A program made the position numbers and the translations under genes. Positions 47,403 through 56,598 of a stretch of 64,000 nt of DNA are shown in pieces. The number at the start of each line of letters is the position of its first letter. Positions within the stretch are counted from its first letter, which is position 1. The notes beneath the pieces were generated by a model. That model was not told where the DNA came from. It saw nothing but the letters and a program-made list of their open reading frames with translations, and did not search any database. Source of the stretch: Rhodopirellula sp. (GTDB lineage: Bacteria; Planctomycetota; Planctomycetia; Pirellulales; Pirellulaceae); NCBI GenBank assembly GCA_002690925.1, contig NZGD01000168.1, positions 1 through 64,000 on the forward strand. Direction: 5' to 3'.

Positions 47403-47963
47403 TCAGCCTTCGGTCACTTCGGCCTCGCGGGTCTTAGCCATTTCAGTTGCTTGCGCTTCATATTTCTTAGTCAAATCTTGGACATCATCCTTGATTTTGT
47501 CTCGATCGTCTTCACTAATGTCTTTGGCTTTCTCTTCGGCATCTGCCGCCTTATTTGCATCTCGGCGAATGTTTCGCACCGAAACTTTGGCTTCTTCTGC
47601 AAGCTCTTTGACTCGAGAGACCATCTTCTTTCGGACTTCGGTCGAGAGCGCGGGCACGTTCAAGCGAATGATTCTTCCGTCATTCTGCGGATTCAAACCA
47701 AGGTCCCCAGCCACAATCGCCTTCTCGATTTCTTTGATCGTACTGGCATCGTAAGGCCGTATCACGATTTGCTGTGGTTCGGGTGTACCTACCGAAGCGA
47801 GTTGTTTGAGAGGCTGCATTGACCCATAAACTTCAACCCTGATTGAGTCCACAAGTCCGGGGGTTGCCCTTCCGGTCCGGATCCCGGAGAGGCTGTCGCC
47901 GAGATGTGCAATGGCTTTTTCCATTCGCTCTTCGGCATCCATCAAGATTTCATCGGCAGGCAT
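47403..47963 (-). CDS. frr: Ribosome recycling factor
   Basis: A 186-residue RRF that splits post-termination ribosomes with EF-G. The family motifs are GIRTGRATPGLVD (about 27-39), ASVGTPEPQQIVIRPYD, IRLNVPALSTEVRKKMV and the C-terminal helix with KYEAQATEMAKTREAEV. ATG 47963 gives the normal family length; the in-frame extension to 48080 would read through the intergenic region and is rejected. It lies 92 bp downstream of pyrH, as in the conserved rpsB-tsf-pyrH-frr order, and ends at a strong terminator. Confidence 0.97.
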   Translation of the reverse strand: MPADEILMDAEERMEKAIAHLGDSLSGIRTGRATPGLVDSIRVEVYGSMQPLKQLASVGTPEPQQIVIRPYDASTIKEIEKAIVAGDLGLNPQNDGRIIRLNVPALSTEVRKKMVSRVKELAEEAKVSVRNIRRDANKAADAEEKAKDISEDDRDKIKDDVQDLTKKYEAQATEMAKTREAEVTEG

Positions 47964-48055
47964 ATTTGCGTCCTTGGGGTAAAGACCTAGTGTTAAGGTT
48001 ATATTTTTAGTTGTTAGGCAGTGAAAGGCAAATGCCGGAAAGCCATTGGCCCAGT

Positions 48056-48811
48056 TCAATTCACCGGAGGACCAATCCACGTGCCGACGTTATCGCCCGA
48101 AACAGCTTTTACAATATTCCCATCTTTTTTGAAATTGAACACGAGGATTGGTTTCTCATGTTCCTGACAAAGGGCGATTGCAGTGGCGTCCATCACCTTC
48201 AAATTCTTGCTGACCACATCGGCATAACTCAGCGACTCATACAAGACCGCATGTGGGTTCTTTTCGGGGTCATCGCTGTAAACACCATCCACGCGGGTCG
48301 CTTTGAGTACAACATCCGCTTCCAGTTCCAAAGCACGTTGGGCCGCGGCGGTATCAGTGGTGACAAATGGATTACCGATTCCGCCGGACAGGATCACGAT
48401 TCGCCCCTTCTCTAAATGGCGAATGGCTCGCCGTCGAATGAATGACTCCGCAATTTTATCCATTGGGATTGCCGACATGACTCGTGTCTGCAGCCCGTGG
48501 GACTCGATTGCGTCCTGCATGGCTAGTGAGTTCACCGTCGTGGCCAACATTCCCATGTAATGGGCAGTTGCCTCTTGCACCAAAGCATTGGTACCAGAAA
48601 ACTGAGCTCCCCGCAAAATGTTTCCTCCCCCGATGACAATCGCAATCTGGCAGCCTGAATCATGCGCTTGACGAATTTGCCGAGCAATCTCTCCCGCTTC
48701 CTCGCCACTGATGCCCCTCCCGCTCGAATCAGCAAGACTTTCGCCGCTGAGCTTCAAGATAACACGCCGGTACCTCAGTGTGCTCGTATCAGACTCGGAT
48801 TCCTCAGGCAT
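48056..48811 (-). CDS. pyrH: UMP kinase
   Basis: A 251-residue amino-acid-kinase-fold enzyme that phosphorylates UMP to UDP. Motifs: [12 protein letters not shown] (phosphate site), [48 protein letters not shown], and [21 protein letters not shown]. About 10 extra polar residues precede the core. It lies between tsf and frr; a terminator upstream (48878-48912) suggests that pyrH-frr also have their own promoter. Confidence 0.97.
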   Translation of the reverse strand: MPEESESDTSTLRYRRVILKLSGESLADSSGRGISGEEAGEIARQIRQAHDSGCQIAIVIGGGNILRGAQFSGTNALVQEATAHYMGMLATTVNSLAMQDAIESHGLQTRVMSAIPMDKIAESFIRRRAIRHLEKGRIVILSGGIGNPFVTTDTAAAQRALELEADVVLKATRVDGVYSDDPEKNPHAVLYESLSYADVVSKNLKVMDATAIALCQEHEKPILVFNFKKDGNIVKAVSGDNVGTWIGPPVN

Positions 48812-48877
48812 ACCAGACTCGCAGATGAAGCAGAAATAGAAGGTTCAGGGAAAGAACTATGGTTGTTCTATCATACG

Positions 48878-48912
48878 AAAAACCTCGCCGACCCGAGCAG
48901 GATTCGACGAGG
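48878..48912 (-). terminator. Intrinsic terminator between tsf and pyrH
   Basis: On the minus strand CCTCGTCGA pairs with TCGGCGAGG (one G-U pair) across a 12-nt loop and is followed by TTTTT. An additional hairpin GGGCAA/TTGCCC without T-tract lies just upstream at 48928-48948, directly after tsf. Confidence 0.8.
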
Positions 48913-48962
48913 CTAGCATGATCTTTTGGGCAAGTCAGTATTTTGCCCTGGAATGACAGTGA

Positions 48963-49946
48963 TCAGCCCACAGCAACGCGGCGGAAAGCAAGGATTTCAG
49001 CATCGTCGCTGAGAGCCTTGATGGCTGCCTCGACAGTTTTTGTGTCATCCAATGCATAGGTTTGACTCAGCAAGCAGCGTTCCTGATCAAGGAGCGTATT
49101 ATCTTGAACGAAGCGTTCGAGCTTACCTGGAACGATTTTATCCCAGATTTTCTCGGGCTTTCCTTCCTCTTTCAACTGCGCCTTGATGGCCTCCTCAGCC
49201 TCCGCCATTACTTCGTCGGTCAGCTGTCGCTGACTGGCAAACTGAGGCACATTCTTTTGAGGCTTACCAAGGTTCTCCCGAGCATTGGTCTCATTTTCAG
49301 AGATAATCTGAGCCCTCAAGGCCTCAGTTTCGTTCTTGACGAAATCTTCTTCAAACTCGGAAGGGTGCAAGATTGAAGGGCTCATTGCGGCAATATGCAT
49401 CGCAACGCTTCGGAAGAAATTGGGTGCCTCAGTGTTGCCCCCATCTTTAAACGAAACCAAGACACCAATTTTCGATCCGGCATGGATGTAGGATGCGATC
49501 GTGTCTCCGGTTACCGTTTGATAATCTGAAACTTCAATCTTCTCCCCGATGATACCTGTCTTTTCGACAAGCTTTTCGGCAACAGTCATCCCGTCTATCT
49601 CGAGCGCGAGAACGTCTTCTTTCGTGGCAGCATTATTGCTCGCAGCCAAGTCGGCCAACGAATTCGCAAAGCCGATGAACTCTTCGTTCTTGGCAACGAA
49701 ATCAGTTTCACTGCTCAACGCCAACAAGCTTCCCTGGGTTCCGTCGCCATTCACCAGCGCAACCACAACGCCTTCATTCGCGTCACGATCAGCCCGCTTC
49801 GCAGCAACTTTCTGACCCTTCTTCCTAAGGTAATCGAGAGCACCCTCGAAATCACCATCCGATTCTTTCAAAGCTTGTTTGCAGTCCATCATGCCTGCAC
49901 CAGTTGCTTTTCTCAGTTCACTTACATCTTTGACAGAAATAGACAT
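48963..49946 (-). CDS. tsf: Elongation factor Ts
   Basis: A 327-residue nucleotide-exchange factor for EF-Tu. The N-terminal module has VSELRKATGAGMMDCKQAL; the TDFVAKNEEF segment that contacts EF-Tu follows near residue 81. The two-subdomain core ends with VVEQAKP-like EIGRIQ region replaced here by a FVQDNTLLDQERCLLSQTYALDD segment. Slightly longer than E. coli EF-Ts (283), with an acidic helical insert around residues 215-260. ATG 49946 carries AGGGAAT upstream. The gene is separated from rpsB by an unusually long 488-bp gap. Confidence 0.97.
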   Translation of the reverse strand: MSISVKDVSELRKATGAGMMDCKQALKESDGDFEGALDYLRKKGQKVAAKRADRDANEGVVVALVNGDGTQGSLLALSSETDFVAKNEEFIGFANSLADLAASNNAATKEDVLALEIDGMTVAEKLVEKTGIIGEKIEVSDYQTVTGDTIASYIHAGSKIGVLVSFKDGGNTEAPNFFRSVAMHIAAMSPSILHPSEFEEDFVKNETEALRAQIISENETNARENLGKPQKNVPQFASQRQLTDEVMAEAEEAIKAQLKEEGKPEKIWDKIVPGKLERFVQDNTLLDQERCLLSQTYALDDTKTVEAAIKALSDDAEILAFRRVAVG

Positions 49947-50434
49947 CGTATTCCCTCAACGGATCCTGTTTTGTTAACACACTTAAATGTTTTGTTTAGT
50001 TTGGGCCGGGATAGACATCCCAACTTGGAAAATCACAGTTTGTTATGGAGTTCTGTTTCATAAACACACCGTATTCAATGATGAACCTAATCGGCGAGTG
50101 ACACAATCTTTGAACTGCAGATCTCAAATCCAGCAGCATGGGAGAGTAACTCCATCGGAGCCTGTTCGACGATGAAACTGCATTGCCAAAACGACACAGT
50201 TTCTAACGACTACTTGGCCGATGCCCACTCGCATTAACCCGGCGGACTCTCTGGGGGTCCTATCATCACCGCGTTTGGATACGAAGACACAAAACCGACG
50301 TTCCCGTCAGTGTTTACCATCTCAGGAGCAAGGTCCTGACTTATCGCTACGCGGCAATCATCTTTTGCGTCCACGACATTTCTCTACACCACGTCGTGGA
50401 CGCGAATCAAGAGGATATGCGGCCACCTGCCAGA
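49947..50434. other. Long rpsB-tsf spacer with an 11-bp perfect hairpin
   Basis: In most bacteria rpsB and tsf are close together; here 488 bp separate them. The spacer contains a perfect inverted repeat GCGTCCACGAC/GTCGTGGACGC (50367-50403, loop 15 nt) about 32 nt after the rpsB stop, without a T-tract. Possible roles are transcript processing, attenuation or termination. No coding frame is supported. Confidence 0.5.
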
Positions 50435-51223
50435 TCAACCCTCCGAAGCAGGCTCGTCCTTGGCTGCTGCAGCCTTCGCGGCCGCGGCTTCTGCAGCGGC
50501 AGCGGCCTTATCGGCCTTCGCACTCGCGCGGCTCATAGCCAACTGCCCCTTGCCTGCATTGACTGCATCCGCAAGGTTTCGCATCACCAGTTCGACACTC
50601 CGAATACCATCGTCGTTACCCGGAATCGGCAGATCGATATCGGATGGGTCACTGTCGGTGTCAATCAGGGCTACTGTAGCAATCCCGAGACGCTTAGCCT
50701 CGCGAACTGCATTACGCTCTTTGCCGGGGTCCACAATGAAAAGACATTCAGGTAGGCGATTCATTGACCGCAAACCGTTCAGGTTGCGGTACATCTTGCG
50801 GTACTCGCGGTTCAAAGACGACTGCATCTTCTTGCTGTAGTCATTGATTTTCTCACTACCACGCAAATCTTCCAGCTCCTCAAGTCTGCCAAGACGACTG
50901 CGAATGGTACGAAAATTAGTCAGCGTACCACCCAACCAACGCTCACTGACAAAAGGCATTCCGCAGCGGAGAGCCTGAGCCTCGACCGCTTCACCTGCCT
51001 GACGCTTTGTTCCAACGAACAAAATCAAGCTGCCGCCTGCAGCGACCTGACTTAGATATTTCTTGGCTCGCAGCAGGCCCCGCAAAGTCTCTCGTATGTC
51101 GAGAATGTGTATTTGCTTCTTCTTTCCGAAGATGTACGGCGACATCTTTGGATTCCACAAGCTCGTCCGGTGTCCAAAATGAACACCTGCTTCAATCATT
51201 TCCTTGACAATTGCATCAGCCAC
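50435..51223 (-). CDS. rpsB: 30S ribosomal protein S2
   Basis: A 262-residue ribosomal protein of the small subunit. Motifs: [28 protein letters not shown] split over the N-terminal part, [30 protein letters not shown], and [21 protein letters not shown] with ALIDTDSDP. The C-terminal tail is Ala/Lys-rich low complexity (about residues 232-262), a lineage-specific extension. First gene of the rpsB-tsf-pyrH-frr cluster on the minus strand. Confidence 0.98.
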   Translation of the reverse strand: MADAIVKEMIEAGVHFGHRTSLWNPKMSPYIFGKKKQIHILDIRETLRGLLRAKKYLSQVAAGGSLILFVGTKRQAGEAVEAQALRCGMPFVSERWLGGTLTNFRTIRSRLGRLEELEDLRGSEKINDYSKKMQSSLNREYRKMYRNLNGLRSMNRLPECLFIVDPGKERNAVREAKRLGIATVALIDTDSDPSDIDLPIPGNDDGIRSVELVMRNLADAVNAGKGQLAMSRASAKADKAAAAAEAAAAKAAAAKDEPASEG

Positions 51224-52019
51224 TTAAGATTCCTTTTTCTTTGCGGCGGGCTACGAGAAACAGCAAAAAACACTGCCTCCAGAGCATCGATTCCCAGAAG
51301 AAATCTTCGCCCTTCGTCCCAACTTGCCGCTAGGTTTTGCGAATACAGCGTGGAAACACCATTATTTCCACGTCTATGCCCACAGAGGCTAACGAAATAT
51401 TCGAAAATAGACAAGGCATCACGCTCAGGCTCTCCTGCCAGCACCTATCACCCGATTAGCCCGAAATCCGTCCTCTTCTGAAAATAACGTCTGAGGCCAC
51501 GGCCTAGCCGCCATTGCCTCACGAGCCCCTGAACCAACATTTACCTGCCAGCCCTCAAGAAACTCCTGTCTTTAGACAATACAGCAGGACCGTGTTTTCG
51601 AAGCCTCAGTCGTTTCATCGTCTCATCGTCCTAAGTTCCTTTCGCTGAGTTCATAATGCTGAACTCAGAGTTCTTCAGCGTTCACCAACCACCCCAAACA
51701 GCTGCAGAAAGTACTCGAATCCGTTAGGATACTGGCATATCGCGGATTCCGATCAGGTGGTTACTGACCGATCCCCCCGACCTATTCAATCGACGGATCG
51801 GCCATGCCACGCGGTTAAAGATTCAGGAACGTGAGCTTTGAGACAACGTGAGCTCTGAGACATTCCAAAACACAAAACATTCCACGATCGTCACATTCCA
51901 CGATCGCCAAAATTTCCTATTAATTTGAGAACACAGTTTTTTCCGCCCAGACTGCGACAGCAAACTGCCTGTTAACCTGACTCCAATCCTAATAAGCAAC
52001 CTGCCCCAGCTAATTCGCA
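51224..52019. other. Divergent intergenic region (0.8 kb) with short tandem duplications
   Basis: Between rpsB (minus) and the secretion-like operon (plus), so it must contain both promoters. Two degenerate tandem duplications lie near the operon side: a 17-bp unit starting AACGTGAGCT at 51828-51861 and a 16-bp unit starting CATTCCACGATCG at 51878-51909. No gene is supported; a 129-codon minus-strand frame overlapping the next gene is a shadow. Confidence 0.5.
51828..51909. repeat. Two adjacent short tandem duplications
   Basis: A 17-bp unit occurs twice (51828-51844, 51845-51861) with one mismatch. A 16-bp unit occurs twice (51878-51893, 51894-51909), also with one mismatch. They lie 110-190 bp upstream of the first GspF-like gene and may be slippage products or protein-binding sites. 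Confidence 0.8.
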
Positions 52020-53009
52020 ATGCCCAGATTGAATGATCAACAACTCGCCGACCTGCTTGACGAAGTCGGCTCAGCGATCGAACACAGCATTCCGATCCCA
52101 CAGGCTCTCGTCCGCGTTGCCGAACAGCAACACGGCAGTCCTGCCATGGTGGCCCGCACGCTACTAAGAAGCTTGGAACAGGGCGTAAGTTTGAAAGCGA
52201 GCTTCCAAGCACTGAAGCTGGCTGATGACGGTCAGATCACCGCAGCAATCCAAGCGACCACCCAGACTGGCACCCCCGATCTACTTTACCGATTTGCTGA
52301 AACCCTGCGTTCGCGGCATGCGGCCAAGCACACGATCACGTTGAATTGGTTTTACCCATGCATTCTCACCGTGCTTGCCTACATCTTATTTGTGAACAGC
52401 TTAGCACCACTCGTTCGGGACAATCAAAACTTAATCGCCCAGTGGCCCGACGCCGTCGTACGCGCCTCCATTTGGATCGAGAACGGGTGGTGGTTGCCAC
52501 CCGTTATTACTACCGCGATTTTCGCCGCCGCATTTCTACTGGTCCGTCAACGTCAACGATTACCCAGCACGGTGAGTCGTAGCTTATTCTACTCAACGCT
52601 CGCGTCTCAACTTGACAGCAAAGTCCCAGAAAGCCAAGCGATTCACACTGCTGCTCTGATGGCGGGAGATGTAGAACTTTCGCAGACGGAGAATGCCACA
52701 TTCACAACACCGCGGCTATTGCAATTACTAGGTCCTGACAGCAAACAGTACCTCATACAAGCAACTGACGCCCGTGAAACGGCAGCGTCAGAAACGCCAG
52801 CCTCGCAAGACAAACGTTTGCGCACAATCAGTAGACGGGCTCACCTCCGGCACTTGGCCTTTGCGACCGAGCAAAAAACAAGACAACGGGAAAAGCTGAT
52901 GCACCAATTCCTGCCCAACACAGTCAGCTTTGTCTTAGGTTTCATTTTCATCTTTTCCACAGCATCTCTTTTCATCGCGCCCATTTATCGGCAGGTGATT
53001 CAATGGTAG
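52020..53009 (+). CDS. GspF/T2SF-domain membrane protein 1
   Basis: A 329-residue inner-membrane protein with a type II secretion F domain. The N-terminal helical unit (LADLLDEVGSAIEHSIPIPQ, then LEQGVSLKASFQAL) has the T2SF pattern, and the first transmembrane pair starts at FYPCILTVLAYILFVNSL (about 118-135). A second membrane segment lies at 160-178 and a C-terminal one at about 305-323. First gene of a seven-gene operon: its TAG overlaps the next ATG by 7 nt. GspF proteins form the inner-membrane platform of type II secretion and type IV pilus systems. Confidence 0.82.
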   Translation: MPRLNDQQLADLLDEVGSAIEHSIPIPQALVRVAEQQHGSPAMVARTLLRSLEQGVSLKASFQALKLADDGQITAAIQATTQTGTPDLLYRFAETLRSRHAAKHTITLNWFYPCILTVLAYILFVNSLAPLVRDNQNLIAQWPDAVVRASIWIENGWWLPPVITTAIFAAAFLLVRQRQRLPSTVSRSLFYSTLASQLDSKVPESQAIHTAALMAGDVELSQTENATFTTPRLLQLLGPDSKQYLIQATDARETAASETPASQDKRLRTISRRAHLRHLAFATEQKTRQREKLMHQFLPNTVSFVLGFIFIFSTASLFIAPIYRQVIQW

Positions 53010-53875
53010 GGATCGCAAAAACCGACCTGATTACCCAGCAACTTACGGCTTCGTCCAACGCGAACCCGTCTGCATTGTACAACTGGGTTGAATACTGCAC
53101 CCAACGCGATGCGATGTTGTATCGCACCAGAAGCTGTGCACTGGCAAGTTGGCTGCTGGTTTTTTCGGTAGCTACCTTCAGCACGCTTATGGCTTGGCAC
53201 TTTCAAAAATCCACCCTCGAAGCGATGGAACTCCTCAATGACGGGAAACCGACAGACGAATCTTTCTCGGGCACCTCATTTACGTATCCATCGGAAGTAA
53301 TGCTCGCAGACCAGACGACACATCAAATCGTACTCACTGGCAACTCACAGTATCTGATGCCCAGCCTGCTTTTAATTTGCTTGGCTTTCGCGCTCATGCC
53401 CATTGCGTGGCGCATAAATTTCATCCCCTTGTTCAGAAAATTACGCAACGACATCGACTGGACCACAATCGGCCAAGCGATGGGCCAACTGACGCCCCTC
53501 GGAATTCCCTACCCCGTTGCGTTTCGCTTGACCGCCGAAAGCCTCCGCTGCAAATCCCACCGCAAATGGCTTGAACGAGCTGCCCAAAATGTAGAATCTG
53601 GCCAACCGGTGATTGGAGAGAACCTTTCCCACCAACCAAACACAGCGGTTCTTTACGCAGTCCTGACAAATTGTGATTCCATGGCAAAAGAGGACTGGAA
53701 AGTCGTCGCCCAACATTATGACTCGTGTTCAAAACGCACGCTAAGCCTGTTGCTGGCTGCCATTCCAGTTGCAGCCACGCTCGTCGCCGGCGTGATTTTA
53801 TGGGTCACGATCACCTCGACCTTCGGAGATTTCTACAGCACGCTCTACAGCACCATTCAGCAATTTGGATATTAG
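53003..53875 (+). CDS. GspF/T2SF-like membrane protein 2
   Basis: A 290-residue protein with membrane segments at about 45-65 and 115-132 and near the C-terminus (245-268). The C-terminal half fits a T2SF unit: AMGQLTPLGIPYPVAFRLTAES, then RAAQNVESGQPVIGENL, and LLLAAIPVAATLVAGVILWVTI. A periplasmic loop of about 45 residues separates the first two helices. It overlaps gene 1 by 7 nt and is followed by gene 3 after 3 nt. Divergent from gene 1, so this is probably a diversified pair rather than a recent duplicate. Confidence 0.75.
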   Translation: MVGIAKTDLITQQLTASSNANPSALYNWVEYCTQRDAMLYRTRSCALASWLLVFSVATFSTLMAWHFQKSTLEAMELLNDGKPTDESFSGTSFTYPSEVMLADQTTHQIVLTGNSQYLMPSLLLICLAFALMPIAWRINFIPLFRKLRNDIDWTTIGQAMGQLTPLGIPYPVAFRLTAESLRCKSHRKWLERAAQNVESGQPVIGENLSHQPNTAVLYAVLTNCDSMAKEDWKVVAQHYDSCSKRTLSLLLAAIPVAATLVAGVILWVTITSTFGDFYSTLYSTIQQFGY

Positions 53876-53878
53876 CGA

Positions 53879-55033
53879 ATGAGAAGACCGTTCCAATTAA
53901 CGTCAGTTTCCAGTACGGCCCTCGTAACGTTGCGTTATGCACTCCTGGTTCTCGCCGCCGCTGGGCTAATCTCTCTCTTCAGCGTTTTTGGGATTTTCCT
54001 GAGCGTGTTTCTTGTGCTGTGTTATGCGCATGTATTTGCTGCTCGACGTCGCAACTACATCAAAAACTTTAACTCGGCGTTACGGACCACTATTCGAATC
54101 AATGGTCGCATCCATCAGACCGCGGAGGCATTTTCGCACTCAGGCCCGATCAGGTCCCAATGCGGGAACTTTGCACGCCGCCTGACGGCAGGCGAGGCAC
54201 CATTCGATGCTGCAATCACCTCTCGCGTGCCTTTGGAAATCGAAACTGCGATGGCCCTCTCCTTGCCGGAGGGTGCACTTCAGCTCGATTCAAACCATCA
54301 CCCTGAGCATGAGACAACCCGACAAAAGCTCAACAGCCTGTCGATCTCAAGCCAGCTCTTCTACCTAATCATTATCTGCTTCACGCTTATAGTATTCTCA
54401 AGTTTTTATACGCTGTTCATTGAGCCCGTGCTGATGTCCTTAATGGCAGACCTGCCGATGACGGAAACGCCTCAGCCCACATCACGCACCACAGCCGCCT
54501 TGCAAATGACTGCGTTCTTAGTTGGCAGCGCTGCGTTTTGTTTTTATCTCGTTGCGATTGTCGGACTGGCACCGAAAATTCTCACGCTGTCATGGATGCC
54601 GCTACTACCCATTGCAGCCACACGCAAGTCAGCAATCCTGACAGGAATCGCAGCTACTATCGAGAATCGGTTCTCGCTCGACGCCTTCTGCCAAGTTGGA
54701 CGGAAAACATTCTACGGCAGCAGACGCAGGCAGTTTGAAAAAGCATTACGGGAAATTGAAAATGGCTACACAGACGCCAACGTGATTTATCGAGCAGGTT
54801 GGATAAACGCATCGGACCATGCCTGGCTCGAAGGCGCGACGCCAACAAGACAAGCCGAAATACTACGCAACATCAGTCGCCAAAACATCCGTCACGCGGA
54901 TGGCAACCTGAATTGGATCATGGCAATTGCCTACCCGGCAGCAATCCTTTGCCTTGCAGCCGCCGCGGCACCATTTGCAGCATCATTTTTCTCACAGCTC
55001 ACACACATGATTTACGAAATTTCAGAGACCTAA
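53879..55033 (+). CDS. GspF-like membrane protein 3
   Basis: A 384-residue protein with hydrophobic segments near residues 15-55, 160-180, 205-235 and 340-365. The soluble units (HSGPIRSQCGNFARRLTAGEAPFDAAI and RFSLDAFCQVGRKTFYGSRRRQFEKALREIENGY) carry a diverged T2SF pattern. It is the third membrane platform-like protein in a row. The family call is weaker than for the first two. Confidence 0.7.
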   Translation: MRRPFQLTSVSSTALVTLRYALLVLAAAGLISLFSVFGIFLSVFLVLCYAHVFAARRRNYIKNFNSALRTTIRINGRIHQTAEAFSHSGPIRSQCGNFARRLTAGEAPFDAAITSRVPLEIETAMALSLPEGALQLDSNHHPEHETTRQKLNSLSISSQLFYLIIICFTLIVFSSFYTLFIEPVLMSLMADLPMTETPQPTSRTTAALQMTAFLVGSAAFCFYLVAIVGLAPKILTLSWMPLLPIAATRKSAILTGIAATIENRFSLDAFCQVGRKTFYGSRRRQFEKALREIENGYTDANVIYRAGWINASDHAWLEGATPTRQAEILRNISRQNIRHADGNLNWIMAIAYPAAILCLAAAAAPFAASFFSQLTHMIYEISET

Positions 55034-55047
55034 ACTGTCTTTTAACG

Positions 55048-55635
55048 ATGAATCCCATTCACTGCTTCATGCGATATCAAACCGCACTCGGGCCCAGCGT
55101 CCGACAACTGCTGGTGTCTGCTGGAAGCTCGTTGCCACCATTGGCGAAACAAATGCGTTATCAACAATTCCAGAAACGAAACAGAAGCGGAAGCCTGATC
55201 ATCGAATGCGTGATTGCTTCGATCATCTTGGCTAGCTGTTCAATCGCGCTGCTGAAGTGGACACAAAAGGGAAATCAGCTGAAGCGACAGGCCAACACAC
55301 ACACAGCAGCAGTGCTGATCGCTGAAAATGCCGCAGAAAGATTGAAGCAAGCGACCGTTGAAAACGCTAGCGAACTCGCCATCAGCGTTGCCAGCAAATT
55401 GTCTGAACAGCAAAGCCTTGGCGTGACTATCACCAGCAGTTCATTCAGTCACAAAGAGGAATCCGCCGCGGAACTGATTGGGATCCATTTCACGATCACG
55501 GTCAGCCAAGGAGACGTCCCAATCACTGTGAAGCACAGCTGGAAACTGGATACTGAAAACGAGCAGTCGGTGGGCGGCAAGGCATCCACAGGATCGATTG
55601 CTCGCTCACAAGAAGAGGGAGGCAACGGCGAATGA
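55048..55635 (+). CDS. Prepilin-like protein (type IV pseudopilin) 1
   Basis: A 195-residue protein starting at ATG 55048; the longer in-frame start at 54799 lies inside gene 3. A prepilin-type N-terminus is at NRSGSLIIECVIASIILASC: cleavage after the Gly, Glu at +5, then a hydrophobic helix. The leader before the cleavage site is long (about 48 residues). The rest resembles a minor pseudopilin (GspI/PilV-like). Its TGA overlaps the next ATG (ATGA). Confidence 0.75.
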   Translation: MNPIHCFMRYQTALGPSVRQLLVSAGSSLPPLAKQMRYQQFQKRNRSGSLIIECVIASIILASCSIALLKWTQKGNQLKRQANTHTAAVLIAENAAERLKQATVENASELAISVASKLSEQQSLGVTITSSSFSHKEESAAELIGIHFTITVSQGDVPITVKHSWKLDTENEQSVGGKASTGSIARSQEEGGNGE

Positions 55636-56204
55636 ATCAATACGATTCAAAATCCAAGCCCACGAATCAGGCAGATAGTGCCTCGTCGGCTTGCGTCGCT
55701 CGTGAGAATCTATCTCATGCAGTGCAGTGGCGATGCCCACCCAAACGCGCTGGCTATACACTAATGGAGATAATCTTAACACTGTCTCTGCTTAGTACCC
55801 TGGCAATCGCCAGCGTAGGTATTATCAACTCGCTCACCAAAGAAGGAATCGACTCAACACGTAGTAGGCAGAGTCGCCGAGACATCCAGCGGCTAGCGAG
55901 TGCGCTGCGTACCGATGCAACCAGAACCAGCAACCTGACCGCTGGAGACCTTAATTGGCCGGTCACGCTAATGCACGAAGCATCCGCGAGCGTCTACGAC
56001 TGGAATGAAACAGAAGGCAGCCTTTCGCTTACCGAAATCGTCGGGCGAAAAATAGTTCGCTCCGAACGTTTCATCCTTCCCATGGGTTCAAAGCCAAAGA
56101 TGACAGCAACGGCAACTCGAATTACCTTACGAGTCGATCTCCCGAGCGAAAACAACTCGTGGATCATCGAGGGCAACCTGAACGACGGTGGCATCAACAA
56201 ATGA
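55632..56204 (+). CDS. Prepilin-like protein (type IV pseudopilin) 2
   Basis: A 190-residue protein with a long leader and the classical type III signal sequence RAGYTLMEIILTLSLLSTLAIAS: cleavage after Gly, Glu at +5 of the mature protein. The mature part has the size of GspJ/GspH minor pseudopilins. It overlaps both neighbours by 4 nt (ATGA), so expression is translationally coupled. Confidence 0.8.
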   Translation: MNQYDSKSKPTNQADSASSACVARENLSHAVQWRCPPKRAGYTLMEIILTLSLLSTLAIASVGIINSLTKEGIDSTRSRQSRRDIQRLASALRTDATRTSNLTAGDLNWPVTLMHEASASVYDWNETEGSLSLTEIVGRKIVRSERFILPMGSKPKMTATATRITLRVDLPSENNSWIIEGNLNDGGINK

Positions 56205-56596
56205 GTACCAAACAACCGATGCAGCCATGTTCCCCGTCGCCAACACAATTGGGGTTAAAAAAGATACAACTGAGGCACCACCATCGTGAAGGCGCTGGCT
56301 TTCTGATGGTGATTTTCGTTACCGCCTTGGTCGTGATGGCATTCACTCAAACTGCCCTGCGTAGCGTAATCAGCGAACGACGTGCGGAGATTCAACGGCA
56401 TTCCACAAGACAGCTTGAGACAGCGATTGCGTGCACCAGCGTTTCCGCCGGAGCCAATCGCCCCAACAAAATCACACTGCCATTGGATATGGAATCTGAT
56501 GAGCGGATCGAAGTCATCCGGGACGGTAACACGATCACGGCCAGATGGATGACAGGCAACAAGGAACGTGACTCATTGACACGCACAGAGCCCTGA
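56201..56596 (+). CDS. Minor-pilin-like (PilX/GspK-like) small membrane protein
   Basis: A 131-residue protein starting at ATG 56201, overlapping the preceding stop by 4 nt. After a basic, polar N-terminus comes a membrane segment GAGFLMVIFVTALVVMAFTQTAL, which resembles the GspK/PilX pattern (Gly before a hydrophobic helix, no Glu at +5). The soluble part is short. Assignment rests mainly on position in the operon. Confidence 0.6.
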   Translation: MSTKQPMQPCSPSPTQLGLKKIQLRHHHREGAGFLMVIFVTALVVMAFTQTALRSVISERRAEIQRHSTRQLETAIACTSVSAGANRPNKITLPLDMESDERIEVIRDGNTITARWMTGNKERDSLTRTEP

Positions 56597-56598
56597 AC

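Noticed and set aside
51823..52212. Minus-strand frame of 129 codons
   Set aside because: Runs antisense into the first GspF-like gene and has shadow-type composition.
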